Positions 12,801 through 23,647 of a stretch of DNA of 64,000 nt are shown here, one piece after another (position 1 is the first letter of the stretch; each line of letters starts with the position of its first letter). Under the pieces are notes generated by a model. That model searched no databases and had not been told where the DNA came from. It was given only the letters and a program-made list of their open reading frames with translations. A program made the position numbers and the translations under genes. The DNA is from Rotaria sp. Silwood1 (Eukaryota > Rotifera > Eurotatoria > Philodinida > Philodinidae): assembly GCA_905250075.1 (NCBI GenBank), contig CAJNOP010000062.1, positions 129,170-193,169 on the forward strand. The letters run 5' to 3'.

Positions 12801-14946
12801 AAAAACGTTCTGTTGTGAGTAACGATTCTTTTTGTCTTGATTTTTTTAACAAGACCCATCATGCTATGGAATAACGGACTCAAAAAGAGTTCTGAAGGCA
12901 GAACAGATAAAACATTATGTTCAGCCTCCTGTCTAAGAATAAAGAAAAATAAAGTACTTTTCTATACAGTTTCTCGTTAAAATGTAGCGTGGCTCACTGT
13001 TAGGCCACATCGTAGCGAATGTGTTAACTGAGCCCAGGACTAAAAAACAGAATTTCCCCGGAATCAGCAGCAAGAGGGAAATTTCCACCGGGACCGGGAC
13101 CGGGACCAAATGAAAATTTTCACCGGGATCCAAACCGGGACCAAAAAAAAATTTACCAGGACCGGGACCGCACCGGGACCAAAATTCAATTTCACCGGGA
13201 CCGCGACCGGGACCGGGACCAAAAAAAGTTGGTCCCGCACATGTCTATTCGTAACATGTTCTATCTAATAGCGTACTGATTTTGTTATGAATCGCAAGAA
13301 ATGTGAAAATCAGCTAAACCAAAAATAATCTTGAAAATACTTACATTTTAAGAAAATGAATTTTCTCACAAAACTCAATAGTATGATAAGAAAACGCAAC
13401 AGACATTTGGAATTTTCACGCCACCCCCCATCAATTAATTAGAACATTTCTTAATTTAGACATATAGATTCTAAGTGAAAAACTAATTTTTCTGAAATGA
13501 TCTTCCGAACATGAATGTTACCACATCACACCAGGCTCTCAAAGAGTATTGGTTCTGTATTGGATTCATTATTTTCCGACACCAAATCATTTTGTATGAA
13601 AAATCAATGACACATTTAATATTAGCCTTTGAAATTAAGCGAATTGACGTATGGCAATAAAAAGACTTTTTTGAATAACGTTGCAAAGGCTCGATCGATG
13701 TTTTTCGTCGAAAACTATTGTGACAAACTGCTTCATTTCCTAAGTGTGATTTCCTGAGTGATATACTTCTGATGTAGTCAAAACACATTTTCACTACTTG
13801 ATCAATATATACAGTGGCATACTTTGGAGTTCTTTCCTTGCAAGAGGAATCGGATTTTCGCTAGAATGATCGGAACTATCTGTACCGACTCTGTACTATC
13901 AAGCATGAGTGCTTTGGAAATGCATCTTTTTACAGTAACAAACGAACAGTCCTTTCTGCTATGGTAGCGTAGCTAGCAGTAGGAGTCTTGAGGATGCTCC
14001 TCTCACTATAGGTGACTTGAGCCTCCCTACACAATTTTTTTCGGACACACTTCTATTCTCCTACCATTCAAAGATGCATGCTATTTTTCAGGTTTTCTAT
14101 AAAATGTTCCGATTTCAATGCATAAGTTAGCGTATTTCCCATTTTCCAAGATTTTCGATACCTGAGCTTTGAGCAATGAGCGCGTGTATTCTGAAATTGT
14201 GCCCCAACTAGTCATTCCAATGACAATGGGATTCGACGCACTCTCATTGAGTAAAGTATGGCGATGAACGCCTTGGCCAATAAGCTTCGACACGCCCGTG
14301 TTCAATCCAGTTGTCAATACCCACACATCTATTACATAACAGATTAACATAAATTCTAACCCTTGATTGTACTAAATAGCTAACCTTTCGTGGCTGCCAA
14401 TTGACCGATACCATTCATGAATTCTCTTTCTAGACTGTCCGTCATAGTAAAACCTTCTGCTCCGCCATAACAGCTGATGAGCAACTTGGGCTTTTCGCGC
14501 ACATCGTCGACAATCAGTTGAACGAGCGTTTCCATTGTACCCGGCTTCTGTGACTCACATCGAATGAACTAAGGAAGAAATCTTATATTATTATACTAAA
14601 TTGTTCGCAAATGACAGCATACTCGAGCACCATTATTCAATTGCCCATATACGGTCACGTCTACTACAGCGGCAAGTTTTGGTCTCCATCTCTGAGCATC
14701 CTTATATTCTGTCTCAGCTTCACCAGTAAAGCTGTGTCGACTCCTCAATCGGCCACATACACATCGAGTTTTCTCATTGATGGTGTTATCCACAGTTGTC
14801 GAGTAGACTTTGCATGTTTTACACTTTAACTTGCCTTTTTTCACTTGCTCTTTTACGAGCTCTTCCCATGTGATCTGTTTCAGTCGTGCAGACGTTGGCA
14901 ATGATGACTGAATGTTATCTTCCTTGTTTTGTGCATTTGCAAACAT
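6863..14946 (-). CDS. TRPM-family cation channel (multi-exon)
   Basis: A TRP melastatin-type plasma-membrane cation channel assembled from many exons. Resolved 5' exons are 14623-14946, 14385-14568, 14162-14328 and 11685-12028; the last coding exon is 6863-6985. N-terminal SLOG/MHR motifs include VLTTGLNTGVSKLIGQG and HTHFLLFDDG. The pre-S1 region has PLFGNITCMQ. Helices include an S2-like segment near 8470-8570, a pore region with FYRPYWFLYSVVDDE (about 7850) and an S6 with LLAFHMLFINILILNLLIAV. A TRP box (FWRYQRYELI, then EKP) and a C-terminal coiled coil follow. No NUDIX or kinase domain follows, so it resembles enzyme-less TRPM4/5-type channels. The 2.1-kb intron 12029-14161 holds a hAT-type MITE. 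The start at 14946 is the simplest; a Lys-rich open frame up to 15162 might be an upstream exon. Confidence 0.88.
12167..13247. mobile_element. Non-autonomous hAT-type MITE 1 (1,081 bp), in a TRPM intron
   Basis: TAGACATGTGCGGGACC at the left end is exactly the inverse of GGTCCCGCACATGTCTA at the right end. The target duplication TTCGTAAC lies at 12159-12166 and 13248-13255, both copies identical. GGGACC arrays mixed with A-rich spacers fill both ends (about 12177-12255 and 13025-13225). The middle is ordinary AT-rich DNA without a transposase frame. Confidence 0.92.
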
Positions 14947-15186
14947 TGATACTGACTGAAGGAAAGAAATTCGATTTCGTTAACAGTGTAAGCATCGACT
15001 ACTCGTCAACACATGTTTCATACTCAACGACGTAGTTTTTTTACTTTTCTTTTTTTCTTTGTTGACATTCGTCAGCAGAACGAAAGTGCTCATGTCTTCA
15101 AGGATTTCATCTCTCTTCAATTCTTTTCTTTCTCGTTGCTTGTTTGCATCAAAATTTAACATTTATTCTTTGTCTTTTTCCATTAC
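14947..15186. promoter_or_regulatory. Shared upstream region of two divergent genes
   Basis: About 240 bp separate the TRPM start (-) from the thioredoxin-like start (+). Both promoters must lie here unless TRPM has an extra 5' exon. No specific box was identified. Confidence 0.4.
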
Positions 15187-15673
15187 ATGACGGAGACATC
15201 GGTTAGGTGGGAACCTCCAGCCAAGCTGGAGCTGATTAACACATATGATGCTGTGTTCAAAAAGTCCAAGGAAGCATCTGATCGGTTGTTTGTCATTCTG
15301 TTCAACGAAGAGTAAGAAAACAAAAAATATTTTGGTTTACGTTTCGATGCGGTTTCTTTCCATCAACAGATTTCCTGAACGGGGAGGTATCGAGACGCGA
15401 TTCAAAAAATGGCAGAAACATTACGAAACTACACACGGTGTTCAATTCTACAAATGTGTCATTACAGAACACGAACAAGTCATGAAGACGCAATTTAAGA
15501 TTGAAGACACGCCGACATTAGTTTTTATTCGTAACGGCGTCGAGATCAGTAGAATCGAAGATTTCGACGAATCGAACCCTAATAAAGTGGATCAGGCAGG
15601 AGAACACGAAGAAAGTGCGGATGAAAAACGGCTCAAACAAAAATTGGATGAATTGTGTAAGAAGAGTGGTTGA
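15187..15673 (+). CDS. Thioredoxin-fold protein without redox cysteines
   Basis: Two exons, 15187-15311 and 15370-15673, with a 58-bp intron (GTAAG..CAG), give 142 residues. The start is the first in-frame ATG (MTETSVRWEPPAKLE). The pattern fits a thioredoxin fold: an N-terminal helix, a strand (RLFVILFNEE), a strand with FYKCVITEHEQV, then TPTLVFIRNG with the conserved cis-Pro turn, then a helix. Where CxxC should follow the first strand there is EEFPERGG, so it cannot act as a classic disulfide oxidoreductase. It may be a binding protein or chaperone. A possible AATAAA signal lies near 15783. Divergent to TRPM. Confidence 0.72.
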
Positions 15674-15923
15674 TCTCGTACAAATTCGATTTTCTCTGCG
15701 TGAACAAACACCTGTGAGATACGTTCTTTCTGCAAAATCAAAAAAGTGCTTTTATTGTGTGTGATGTTTGTCTTTCAATCAAAATAAACGAATGCTGCCT
15801 TTTTATTTCGTCGTTGCCAACGAATGTCAATGTTCAATTCTAAAGATGTCTAATTAGTAATCGAAGAATTGAGTTCATTCAGTTCATATTGCATTTGTTC
15901 AAAATGCTTGACAACATCTACAT

Positions 15924-16483
15924 ATGAAACTCCCAACACTACTTGATGAAGAATTGGTTGAGTTTATAATAGAGAAACAAACCAAAACAAGTTTGAGAGG
16001 CTTATTCGATCTTTTCATTAAGAAAAGAGTATCATCAATAGATGCAATGGTAGTTGTTTTCAATGGAATGAGGCACTCTGATGAGAAAGAAATAAAAAAT
16101 ATCCAACAAGAGCAGACGAGTGAGCATAGCATTTGATCATCAAGCGTACGAGAGAAATCGATCATCTTTCTTAAATGTTTGATTTTAAGAACGAAAAAAA
16201 TCGACTACTCTCATAACCAGTGTATGAAACTTCATCTGTATTATTTAGATTTCAGGCTGAACTCGAATTCGATCAGTGGCAACGAATAGCTGGTCTAATT
16301 GATTTGTTTTTTTCTTATGTTCATGTAAGCAGAGCATCGAATTTCTTGTTACACAATCATCTGAACTGCATTTGACGGCAAGAGTATTCTTGTTTATAGA
16401 CTGTACAGAATAAATATGAAAACCATTTGCTGAAACGATGGCAACCTCAGAATGAAAAGAAATTTTATTTTCTCAGTGTCTGA
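15924..16483 (+). CDS. Small multi-exon gene, unknown function (tentative)
   Basis: Two 3' exons fit well: 16256-16324 (begins AELEFDQWQRIAGLID) and 16400-16483 (begins TVQNKYENHLLKRW, ends at TGA). They are joined in phase 0 by a GTAAGC..TATAG intron of 75 bp. An upstream open frame from ATG 15924 (MKLPTLLDEELVEFIIEKQT) reads like a helical protein and could be exon 1, but the donor joining it to 16256 is not settled; GTAGTT after ..SSIDAM is one phase-0 option. No family was recognised. The product would be short, charged and helical. Confidence 0.35.
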
Positions 16484-16722
16484 CGTATGTGCTGGCGAAC
16501 GAAATCAATAACTGTTTCGCCTGACAATTCTTTTAGTTGGTAAGAAAAAATTTGTTCTCTACACAACGGGAAAAGGACATTGTTCTTCTATGAAATAGTG
16601 CATTATTTAAATCAGAAGAAAAGATCTCTTAGCTTTTAGGTAATACACTGATGTCTGTTTTTCGAAAAAGTGATACCATCAATGGGGTTAGTTTTCAAAC
16701 TATATAATTTCGATGTCGTTGA

Positions 16723-17343
16723 TAGGGAACTGCAAAATCACTTTTTTTAGTCCCGGTCCCGGTCCCGGTCCCGGTCCCGGTCCCGGTCATATATTTTTTT
16801 TTAGTCCCGGTCCCGGTCACGGTCCCGGTCAAATTTTTTTCCAGTCCCGGTCCCGGTCCCGGTCTTTGACATTGGCTTCATTCCTAAAATCGAACAATTT
16901 TTTAACGATCTATGTACTTTTATGAATACATTAAATTGACATGAATAATTTTGATTCGTTAACATTACGAGAATTGTTTTTATATCCAGTGTTAAAGTGA
17001 AAGAATTTCATTGAAAACTCGAATAAATAAAAATAACCATTGAATTTTGTTAAAAATTCTCATGTTCTTCGTAGTAGTCATCTACTCATTTCTCTCTTCT
17101 CTTATATCTACTGCTCTAGCTAAGGGATTTATTATCGAATTGATCATTTATACTGAGTCGCCATTACTATTGTCAAAAAAATAAAATAAATGGCGACACA
17201 TTGCATAAAAAACTGACCGGGACCAGTATGCAAAATTTTTAGTCCCGGTCCCGGTCCCGGTCCCGCAAAAAAGTCAAAATTTGGTCCCGGTCCCGGTCCC
17301 GCCGGGACCGGGACCGGGACCGGGACCACTTTGCAGTTCCCTA
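16723..17343. mobile_element. Non-autonomous hAT-type MITE 2 (621 bp)
   Basis: The inverted ends are TAGGGAACTGCAAA and TTTGCAGTTCCCTA. The 8-bp target duplication GTCGTTGA lies at 16715-16722 and 17344-17351, identical on both sides. Arrays of GGTCCC occupy the left end (about 16751-16864), with GGTCCC and then GGGACC at the right end (about 17237-17327). There is no coding capacity. Its ends differ from MITE 1, so it is another family sharing the same hexamer. Confidence 0.92.
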
Positions 17344-17440
17344 GTCGTTGAGCGAGAACATGTTAAATGACTAATTCCTAATCTATTTGGAATATTTTTA
17401 AGTAAAAATTTTCTTCGTACGTTGCAGAGAGCTGAGTACT

Positions 17441-17555
17441 AGGGTAGGTGTGGGTGAGGTTGTGGGATGCGAGGTATGGATGAGGATGTTCGCGTGGGTG
17501 TGAGTCTATAGTTCACCCGCACCTACACACTCCTACCCACACCCACACAACCCTT
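17441..17555. repeat. Telomere-like G-then-C hairpin E
   Basis: A G-rich arm beginning AGGGTAGGTGTGGGTGAGG continues to about 17502. A C-rich arm follows to 17555, ending in CCCACACCCACACAACCC. It is one of the clearest copies. Confidence 0.7.
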
Positions 17556-18418
17556 AACTACTGTCTATAAAATGTTTTTGACGAGTTCATATAAAAATTA
17601 TAAAGTTATTGTGTAAGTGTTTCTCATTTTTTTTCGTGTTCTTTCAATTACCAATGTCTGATACATATGAATTATGCACTGTTCGAAAGACGAGAAAATG
17701 CCTATCAGCTGATGAATAAATTTTCTTTTCAGAATCTATTTATCAAAGAGACCTCAGGATCAATATTTTGAACCGTTTTTATAAAAAAAAAAGTGCGGAT
17801 GCTTTTTAAGGATGCTTATCTAGTCTGTTGCGTCGTTTCGTCTATGGAAGTTTAATAAAAATAAGTCATATACGATTCGAAAGAGAAGAAAAAGCTCTAT
17901 CTTTTGGTAAAACAAGTTTCGTTTAGCATGCTTCCAACGAAGAGAAATAGAGCCTGAGATTTGTCCCATTACTTTTGCATCATAGGTTATTATATAGATT
18001 TCAACAATTATTACTAATTATCAATAAAATGAATCTAATAAGATATTTCAGTAGATCAAAAAAATTCCTGCTTTGCCGATTTTACATAGGAAAAACTCCC
18101 AGTCGGTACTTTTCTGAAGTTAAGAAAAGGTATTTTTTACAGAGATTTTCGAGTTAATATATTTCTACTTTTATTATTTAGTATTATTTACCTGTGAAAT
18201 AGTTGCAAATCAGTACGACCATAATAATATGATTTTTTTATGTTTAATCTCAATTTACATTTGAAATATAAATTGTGTAGAAAATAATATAGCACAACAA
18301 ATCAATAACATAAACATCACGAAATAAATCCAAAAAGCAATAGAATGTTCAAGAGTTTCGATTTCACTGAACAACGTTGGCTTGTTCGTTGTAAAGTTCT
18401 AAGACTTTTCCTGAGGTT

Positions 18419-18725
18419 CCTGATTTCAGCCAACTGACCTGTGATTACTCGTAAAATCAGTCAAATAGAGATAATTTATCATGCAAAGCCGAACATTAAT
18501 ACATTTTTTGAGGTTAGAAAATCTCTGATGCTGTCATCTCAATATTTTAGAAATGTTGACTTTTTCGTTACACGAGGACTGATGGTGGAGTTGCAGAAGT
18601 GTTGACATAGTAAAGTTAGATGATTTCTAACCTTAAAACATATTACTGTTCGACTCTGCACAATGATTTACATTTGTCTAGCTGCTTTTTCGGGTGATCA
18701 CCTGCTAGTTGGCTGAAATCGAGTG
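18419..18725. mobile_element. Degenerate foldback (inverted-repeat) element
   Basis: GATTTCAGCCAACT near 18422 is inverted as AGTTGGCTGAAATC near 18708-18721. Inner blocks also pair: GAGGTTAGAAA near 18510 against TTTCTAACCTT near 18626. Weaker similarity continues outward on both sides, perhaps to about 18340 and 18790. No target duplication or coding frame is visible. Probably an old non-autonomous DNA transposon. Confidence 0.55.
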
Positions 18726-20397
18726 TCTCCTGAAAAGCCTTTTAATTCTCAAACGGAACAGGCTAAGAATGTTGGCCTTCAATCAATTGAAACGAAAGTG
18801 GCTATACAATATCGTTTTCGAAAATCTCCATTAAGAATTTAGCTGATTCATCGATTTCTTACCAATCAAACTTCGATATGCTTCGATAGCTTAGGCCTAG
18901 TGGACAGTTTTTGATAGGGACGTGGTCATTGGGTTTTAAAACACTCGGATACACTCAAAATACGTTTCTTACAGGTTTTCACCTGTGCTCTATCCTATGG
19001 AGTTGTTTCCAGAGTCCAAAAAACAGTGATCAAGTTCTATAGAGCGTATGGACATGACTCATTTTCTGTCAAAATCGTATTCTTTCCGAAAAAATGTTGG
19101 TTTCTACTGTTCGAAACAAAATGACTGACGAAAAAAGCGAAATTTTACAAAAAGATTGTGACAAAAACGCCTAAGAGGAACTCTAACGCGACATTTTTTG
19201 TCAAAAAATTTTCAATTCGAAAACCTAACAAATTATATATTATTCGATAAAATTGCTCGTGCTAATTCTAAATCTGTCTTTAATTTTGTCGAAATATGCT
19301 TTTTTGTCGAGAAAATCGTGAAAAACTTACATCTCAGTTCCGAAGCATTTACACATTTTTATCCATACATAGTTATTAAATATAAGCCCATTTTATTTTT
19401 TTTTTATCTATTCTTATTTATAATCCACTCTATGTTCTATCTTTTATATTCAACTTGCTCTTTCTGAATAAAGAAAAATCATTTGTTGAATGCAAAAAAC
19501 AACATTTGATGACATCAGGATTGAACTTGGAACTTTCCTATTCTTTTATTTTTGATTTTTTTTTGCGTATAATATTCAGAATTCTTGAATTCCGTAGCTG
19601 ATTCTTGTAGAATAATTCACTTTCTAAATATAGTTAAATCATATTAATTTTTAAGTAGATGAAATAATTGTCATAAACATCTAGAAATACTTCTGGATAC
19701 TTAATCGACTATACAACTTATTATCATTTGTTCTCATCAACTTTTCACTCTCATACAGGCACAGCAGTCATGTTAAAAGCGAAGACGCAGAAAACAAATG
19801 TCATTAGGTAATGACGTGCAATACCATGATGGTCTTGTCAGCAGCTTGCTTGCATTTTTTTTGCTTATTATTTACCTACAAGAACACAAAATTTCTTATC
19901 AGAAAAAGTTTGTCGATCCACGTGTACGATAGATTCAATTTTCTTTTGTATTTATAAACAAAACGTATAGAACATAGTTTTAAAAATTCGTCAGATCTAT
20001 AAAATAAATGAGTTTATTAGGTGAGTGGTTTTAAGTAAATTTATTGTTAAAAAAGAAAGTATAAACCTATATAAAATAAAAACACAGAATAAAATAAAGA
20101 GAAAAGAAATGAGTTAGAGAACGGAAGTTAAAGAACGAGAAAATTATGACGGTGTGAAATTGCAACACAATGCAATCGTATATTCATTGAAATTGAGACA
20201 TATTGGAAGTTTCTATACATACATATAAGAATATACTTCATATTTGAAGACATAAAATCTATATTTTTTTGTTATTAAAATTATTCCAATTCTACCATCC
20301 TGAAAAAACAAAAATCAATTGATTATTATTTGTTTACTTTAACACCGTAACTCCATCTGAACTCTCAGTTACATAATCATTCGTCGAAACAGTTATA

Positions 20398-21714
20398 ATG
20401 GTTGTGATAAAATCTCCTAATGGTGACAGATATGAAGGAGATTGGGAAGATGACATGAAAAATGGAGAAGGAACTTTATATTATGCAGATGGAGGTAAAT
20501 ATGAAGGTGAATGGGCTAATGATTTACGAAATGGTTATGGAGTAAATTCATGGGGTAATGGGGATCGATATGAAGGAAACTGGAAAGATAATAAGAAACA
20601 TGGTGAAGGAACGTTATTTTATGCTAATGGAGGTAAATACGTCGGCGAATGGGAAGATGATATGAGAAATGGTCAAGGAAAAAATATATGGGTGAATGGC
20701 AATCGATATGAAGGATCTTGGACAAATAATCAACAACATGGTCAAGGAACATTTACTTATCCAGATGGAGGAAAATACATAGGCGAATGGGCAAACAACA
20801 TGAGAGACGGATATGGAGTAAACAATTGGTCCAATGGTGATCGATATGAAGGATTATGGAAGTATAATAGAAGAAATGGAAATGGAACATTTTATCATGC
20901 TGATGGAACGGAAGAGATTGGTTTTTGGACAAATGATAAACTAAAGGGGCAGTCGAGTGATGCAAAAGACACTAAAAGTGAAAAAGTTCTTTCAAAGAAT
21001 GGTATACAAATTAGAGGTCTTTGGGTAAATGGTCAACCTTTTTTAGTTGTATTAATGCCTAAATCATCTGATTGTCCTTATCTAACACTTGCACGTGAAT
21101 TTGTTGTTTCATTAAAATGGGAAAAATCATTTTTTGATCGTGATCATGATAATTGCTATTGTAGTCATTGTTATAAGCAATCATGGAATGATGTTATCGA
21201 AGCTGGTGAAGGTAAATATGTTATTCCTCGTGGATGGGTACGTTTAGGTCTTCATATTGATCCCGTTCTTATGAAAACTCAAGATATTTGGAATAAATGG
21301 ATAGTAACATTTCATGGAACAACAAAAATTGCTGCACAATCAATTCTTACACATCGTCAATTTTGTCTTCCGGGCGATGTATTAATTGATGGTACTAAAT
21401 TAGGTATTCGTCCTGGACATATTCTTGATAAAAAATTCATTTATACATCGCCAACTATAGCTTATTCAAGTTGTTTAGCATATAGTCCGATCTATGATTT
21501 TCATTCAACAGAAAATGATACCGATTATCAAACTCAAATCGTTCTTCAATGTCGACAAAAGCCTACTACTTTTCAAATCGGACCAGAAACAATAGGAGCT
21601 GGCAAACAACAAATATGTCCACATATTCCAAACTCCAAGATTGAATTTTTTACTGAGAGAAGAGCTACACTTCATGCTTATGGATTACTCGTAAGATTTC
21701 GACCAAAACATTAA
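20398..21714 (+). CDS. MORN-repeat protein with NEURL4-like, ADP-ribosyltransferase-like C-terminus
   Basis: A single-exon frame of 438 residues starting at ATG 20398. Residues 12 to about 195 are eight 23-residue MORN repeats (RYEGDW.., KYEGEW..), a fold linked to membrane or protein contacts. A Cys-rich linker (CYCSHC, about residue 253) follows, then a C-terminal domain from about residue 300 with FHGTTKIAAQSIL, YTSPTIAYSS, IVLQCRQKP and IEFFTERRA. The H-G-T and Y-S-P patterns and their spacing recall PARP-type ADP-ribosyltransferase folds, and the block resembles the C-terminal end of neuralized-like 4 proteins. The MORN call is secure; enzymatic activity is inference. The lack of introns in a ~1.3-kb frame suggests retroposition or acquisition, but the base composition matches the surroundings. 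Confidence 0.82.
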   Translation: MVVIKSPNGDRYEGDWEDDMKNGEGTLYYADGGKYEGEWANDLRNGYGVNSWGNGDRYEGNWKDNKKHGEGTLFYANGGKYVGEWEDDMRNGQGKNIWVNGNRYEGSWTNNQQHGQGTFTYPDGGKYIGEWANNMRDGYGVNNWSNGDRYEGLWKYNRRNGNGTFYHADGTEEIGFWTNDKLKGQSSDAKDTKSEKVLSKNGIQIRGLWVNGQPFLVVLMPKSSDCPYLTLAREFVVSLKWEKSFFDRDHDNCYCSHCYKQSWNDVIEAGEGKYVIPRGWVRLGLHIDPVLMKTQDIWNKWIVTFHGTTKIAAQSILTHRQFCLPGDVLIDGTKLGIRPGHILDKKFIYTSPTIAYSSCLAYSPIYDFHSTENDTDYQTQIVLQCRQKPTTFQIGPETIGAGKQQICPHIPNSKIEFFTERRATLHAYGLLVRFRPKH

Positions 21715-22132
21715 TTAATTACAAATGTGAAAAAATTATGATTTTTTATTTGTTCATTCGTAACTGAAAAAATTCAATTCATTTTTTATGTAGATATTTG
21801 TATCAATTTTTAAGAAAAATTGAATAATATAACTATTCAATAATCAGTAAAAAGTTCACGGTTCTTTTTTTGTATTCATTTAGATTTTTGACAACAGTTA
21901 CAATGATACTGAACAATTATATTTGGGAACAAAAATTTGCTCAATAAAATAGATAGAAGTTGTTGCTAACATATACACTACCGAGTCACAATATTAGAAG
22001 TATATTATGTCATAAATGTAGTTCGTATCTACACACACTACCTTGTCAAATAACCATAAACACAGTGAATTACAAATGGTGTTTAAAACAAACAAAAGAA
22101 GGGTTAACAAAAAGCGATAAAACAAAATATTA
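21715..22132. other. Intergenic, nothing seen
   Basis: AT-rich 3' flank between the MORN gene and the FG-GAP pseudogene. No repeat or gene was recognised. Confidence 0.5.
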
Positions 22133-23566
22133 TTAACATAGTTTTGAAAGAATTCCAATATTATTAGTCCCGGTCAAAGTCACAGCTAAATCTAGTAATA
22201 AGTCATTATTGAAATCTCCAACGGCAAGAGATAATGGTTTAGAATTATATCCTGTAGAAAGTGTATTTATTTTTTCGAAACTAATATTTCCATATTCAAA
22301 CAGAATATTAATAGTATTCGTAGCATCATCAGTAACAGCTATATCTATATGAGTATCATTATTAAAATCATAAAGTACTATCGAATATGGACGAGAACTA
22401 TAACCAATAGAATATTGAATTATTGATTTAACTTTATCATTTCCATCACCAAAAATCACGCTAATACTTTCATTTTTATGATTAGCTACAATAATATCCA
22501 AACAATGATCATGATCAATATCAGCAATAGTTATAGAAAAGGGTTGAAAGTCCGACTGATTTAATAAGATTGTTTGATTGGCAAAATTTTCGTTTCCATA
22601 ACCTAAAAGAAGACCTATACTATTCACATCTTCATTAGTTACTACAATATCCAATTGATTATCATTATTAAAATCATCAACAGCTATTGAATTCGGATGA
22701 GAATTAGCTCCTGTGAAAAATTCTATTTGATTATGAAAGAGATCACAACAGTATCCAAGAAATACACCTAGAATTTGTCTCTCTTGATCAGTAAGTCACA
22801 CCTAGCTGATTATCATTATTGAAATCACCAACTGTCATTGCAAACCAAATCAGAAGTCCAATAATTATATACATAGTTTGTTTTGTAAAAGTACCGTTTT
22901 CATATCCGAAAATCGAGTCGATCATCTTTATTGAAGTCATCAATAATGACTACTTCTACATTGAAACCAATACTCGTTGAATATGTTGTTTGATAAGCAA
23001 ATGTTCCATTATTATATCCAAAAAAAAAATACTAACACCGCTTCCACAGTTACCAACAGCAAAATCAAATTTATTATCATCATTAAAATCTCCAATAGCT
23101 ATGGATACTAGTCGAAAATCACTACTGCTTATCTTTTTCATTTGATTTTCAAAAGTACTATTATTACCATATCCATCAACAGTAGAGATTATACTTTTCG
23201 ATGGACAAACAAAGATCACATCAAGATTATACTTTTCGATGGACAAACAAAGATCACATCAAGATTATTATCATTGTTAATATCGCTTACAGCAACCATA
23301 GTTGGAAAGCATCTTACATTATTTGAATATGTTGCTGAATTTTGAAATGTTCCATTACGATATCCATGAAAAATATTTATAGAAGACGTTGAAATATATA
23401 TTACGATCATATCCAAACAATTATCATGGTTTAAATCTGCAAGTAAAATTGAGAGTGGAACAAAAATAGAGTCAATTGAATATACTGATTTAGATTTAAA
23501 CGATCCATTATCATATCCAAGAAGAATTTGAATCTCCTTACTTTCATTATCAGTGACAATGATATC
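22133..23566 (-). pseudogene. FG-GAP/VCBS repeat protein, broken and 5'-truncated
   Basis: Several minus frames encode tandem FG-GAP repeats of the form D-F-N-N-D-x-x-x-D-x-x-V-T-x, for example YDFNNDTHIDIAVTDDATN and ADLNHDNCLDMIVIY. In the family these form a calcium-binding beta-propeller, often extracellular. The reading is split over at least three frames. Causes include a perfect 38-bp tandem duplication (23188-23225, 23226-23263; not a multiple of three), an A-run near 23020-23030 and an in-frame stop near 22790. The 5' side stops abruptly at telomere-like hairpin F, with no FG-GAP coding beyond it. The family's signal peptide is missing. Confidence 0.8.
23188..23263. repeat. Perfect 38-bp tandem duplication
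   Basis: Two identical adjacent 38-base copies beginning ATTATACTTTTCGATGGACA. It shifts the FG-GAP frame and looks recent because the copies are identical. Confidence 0.9.
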
Positions 23567-23647
23567 TGGGTGTGGGTGTGGGTGTGAGTTAACAAGGGAT
23601 GAATACATCCACACCCAACACCCACCCCACACTCACAGCCACACCCA
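23567..23647. repeat. Telomere-like G-then-C hairpin F at a gene break
   Basis: TGGGTGTGGGTGTGGGTGTG begins right where the FG-GAP reading ends. After a ~25-base spacer, a C-rich arm runs to CCACACCCA at 23647. No FG-GAP sequence resumes on the far side. Confidence 0.8.

Larger units (their letters stand above)
17344..20397. other. Long non-coding stretch
   Basis: About 3 kb without a convincing gene. It contains hairpin E and an inverted-repeat element, listed separately. Open frames at 17975 and 19198 are short, AT-rich and lack domains. Confidence 0.6.

Noticed and set aside
15842-15940. Minus-strand frame with VDVVKHFEQMQYELNELNSS
   Set aside because: It is protein-like but short, with no partner exons, and it overlaps the plus-strand start chosen at 15924.
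16465-16558. Minus-strand frame containing LSGETVIDFVRQHIRQTLRK
   Set aside because: It reads like a C-terminal exon and has an acceptor-like GTGTAG before it, but no upstream exon in the right phase was found and it overlaps the better-supported plus-strand exon ending at 16483.
16713-17329. Open frames of Gly-Pro or Pro-Val repeats
   Set aside because: They are translations of the GGTCCC hexamer arrays inside MITE 2.
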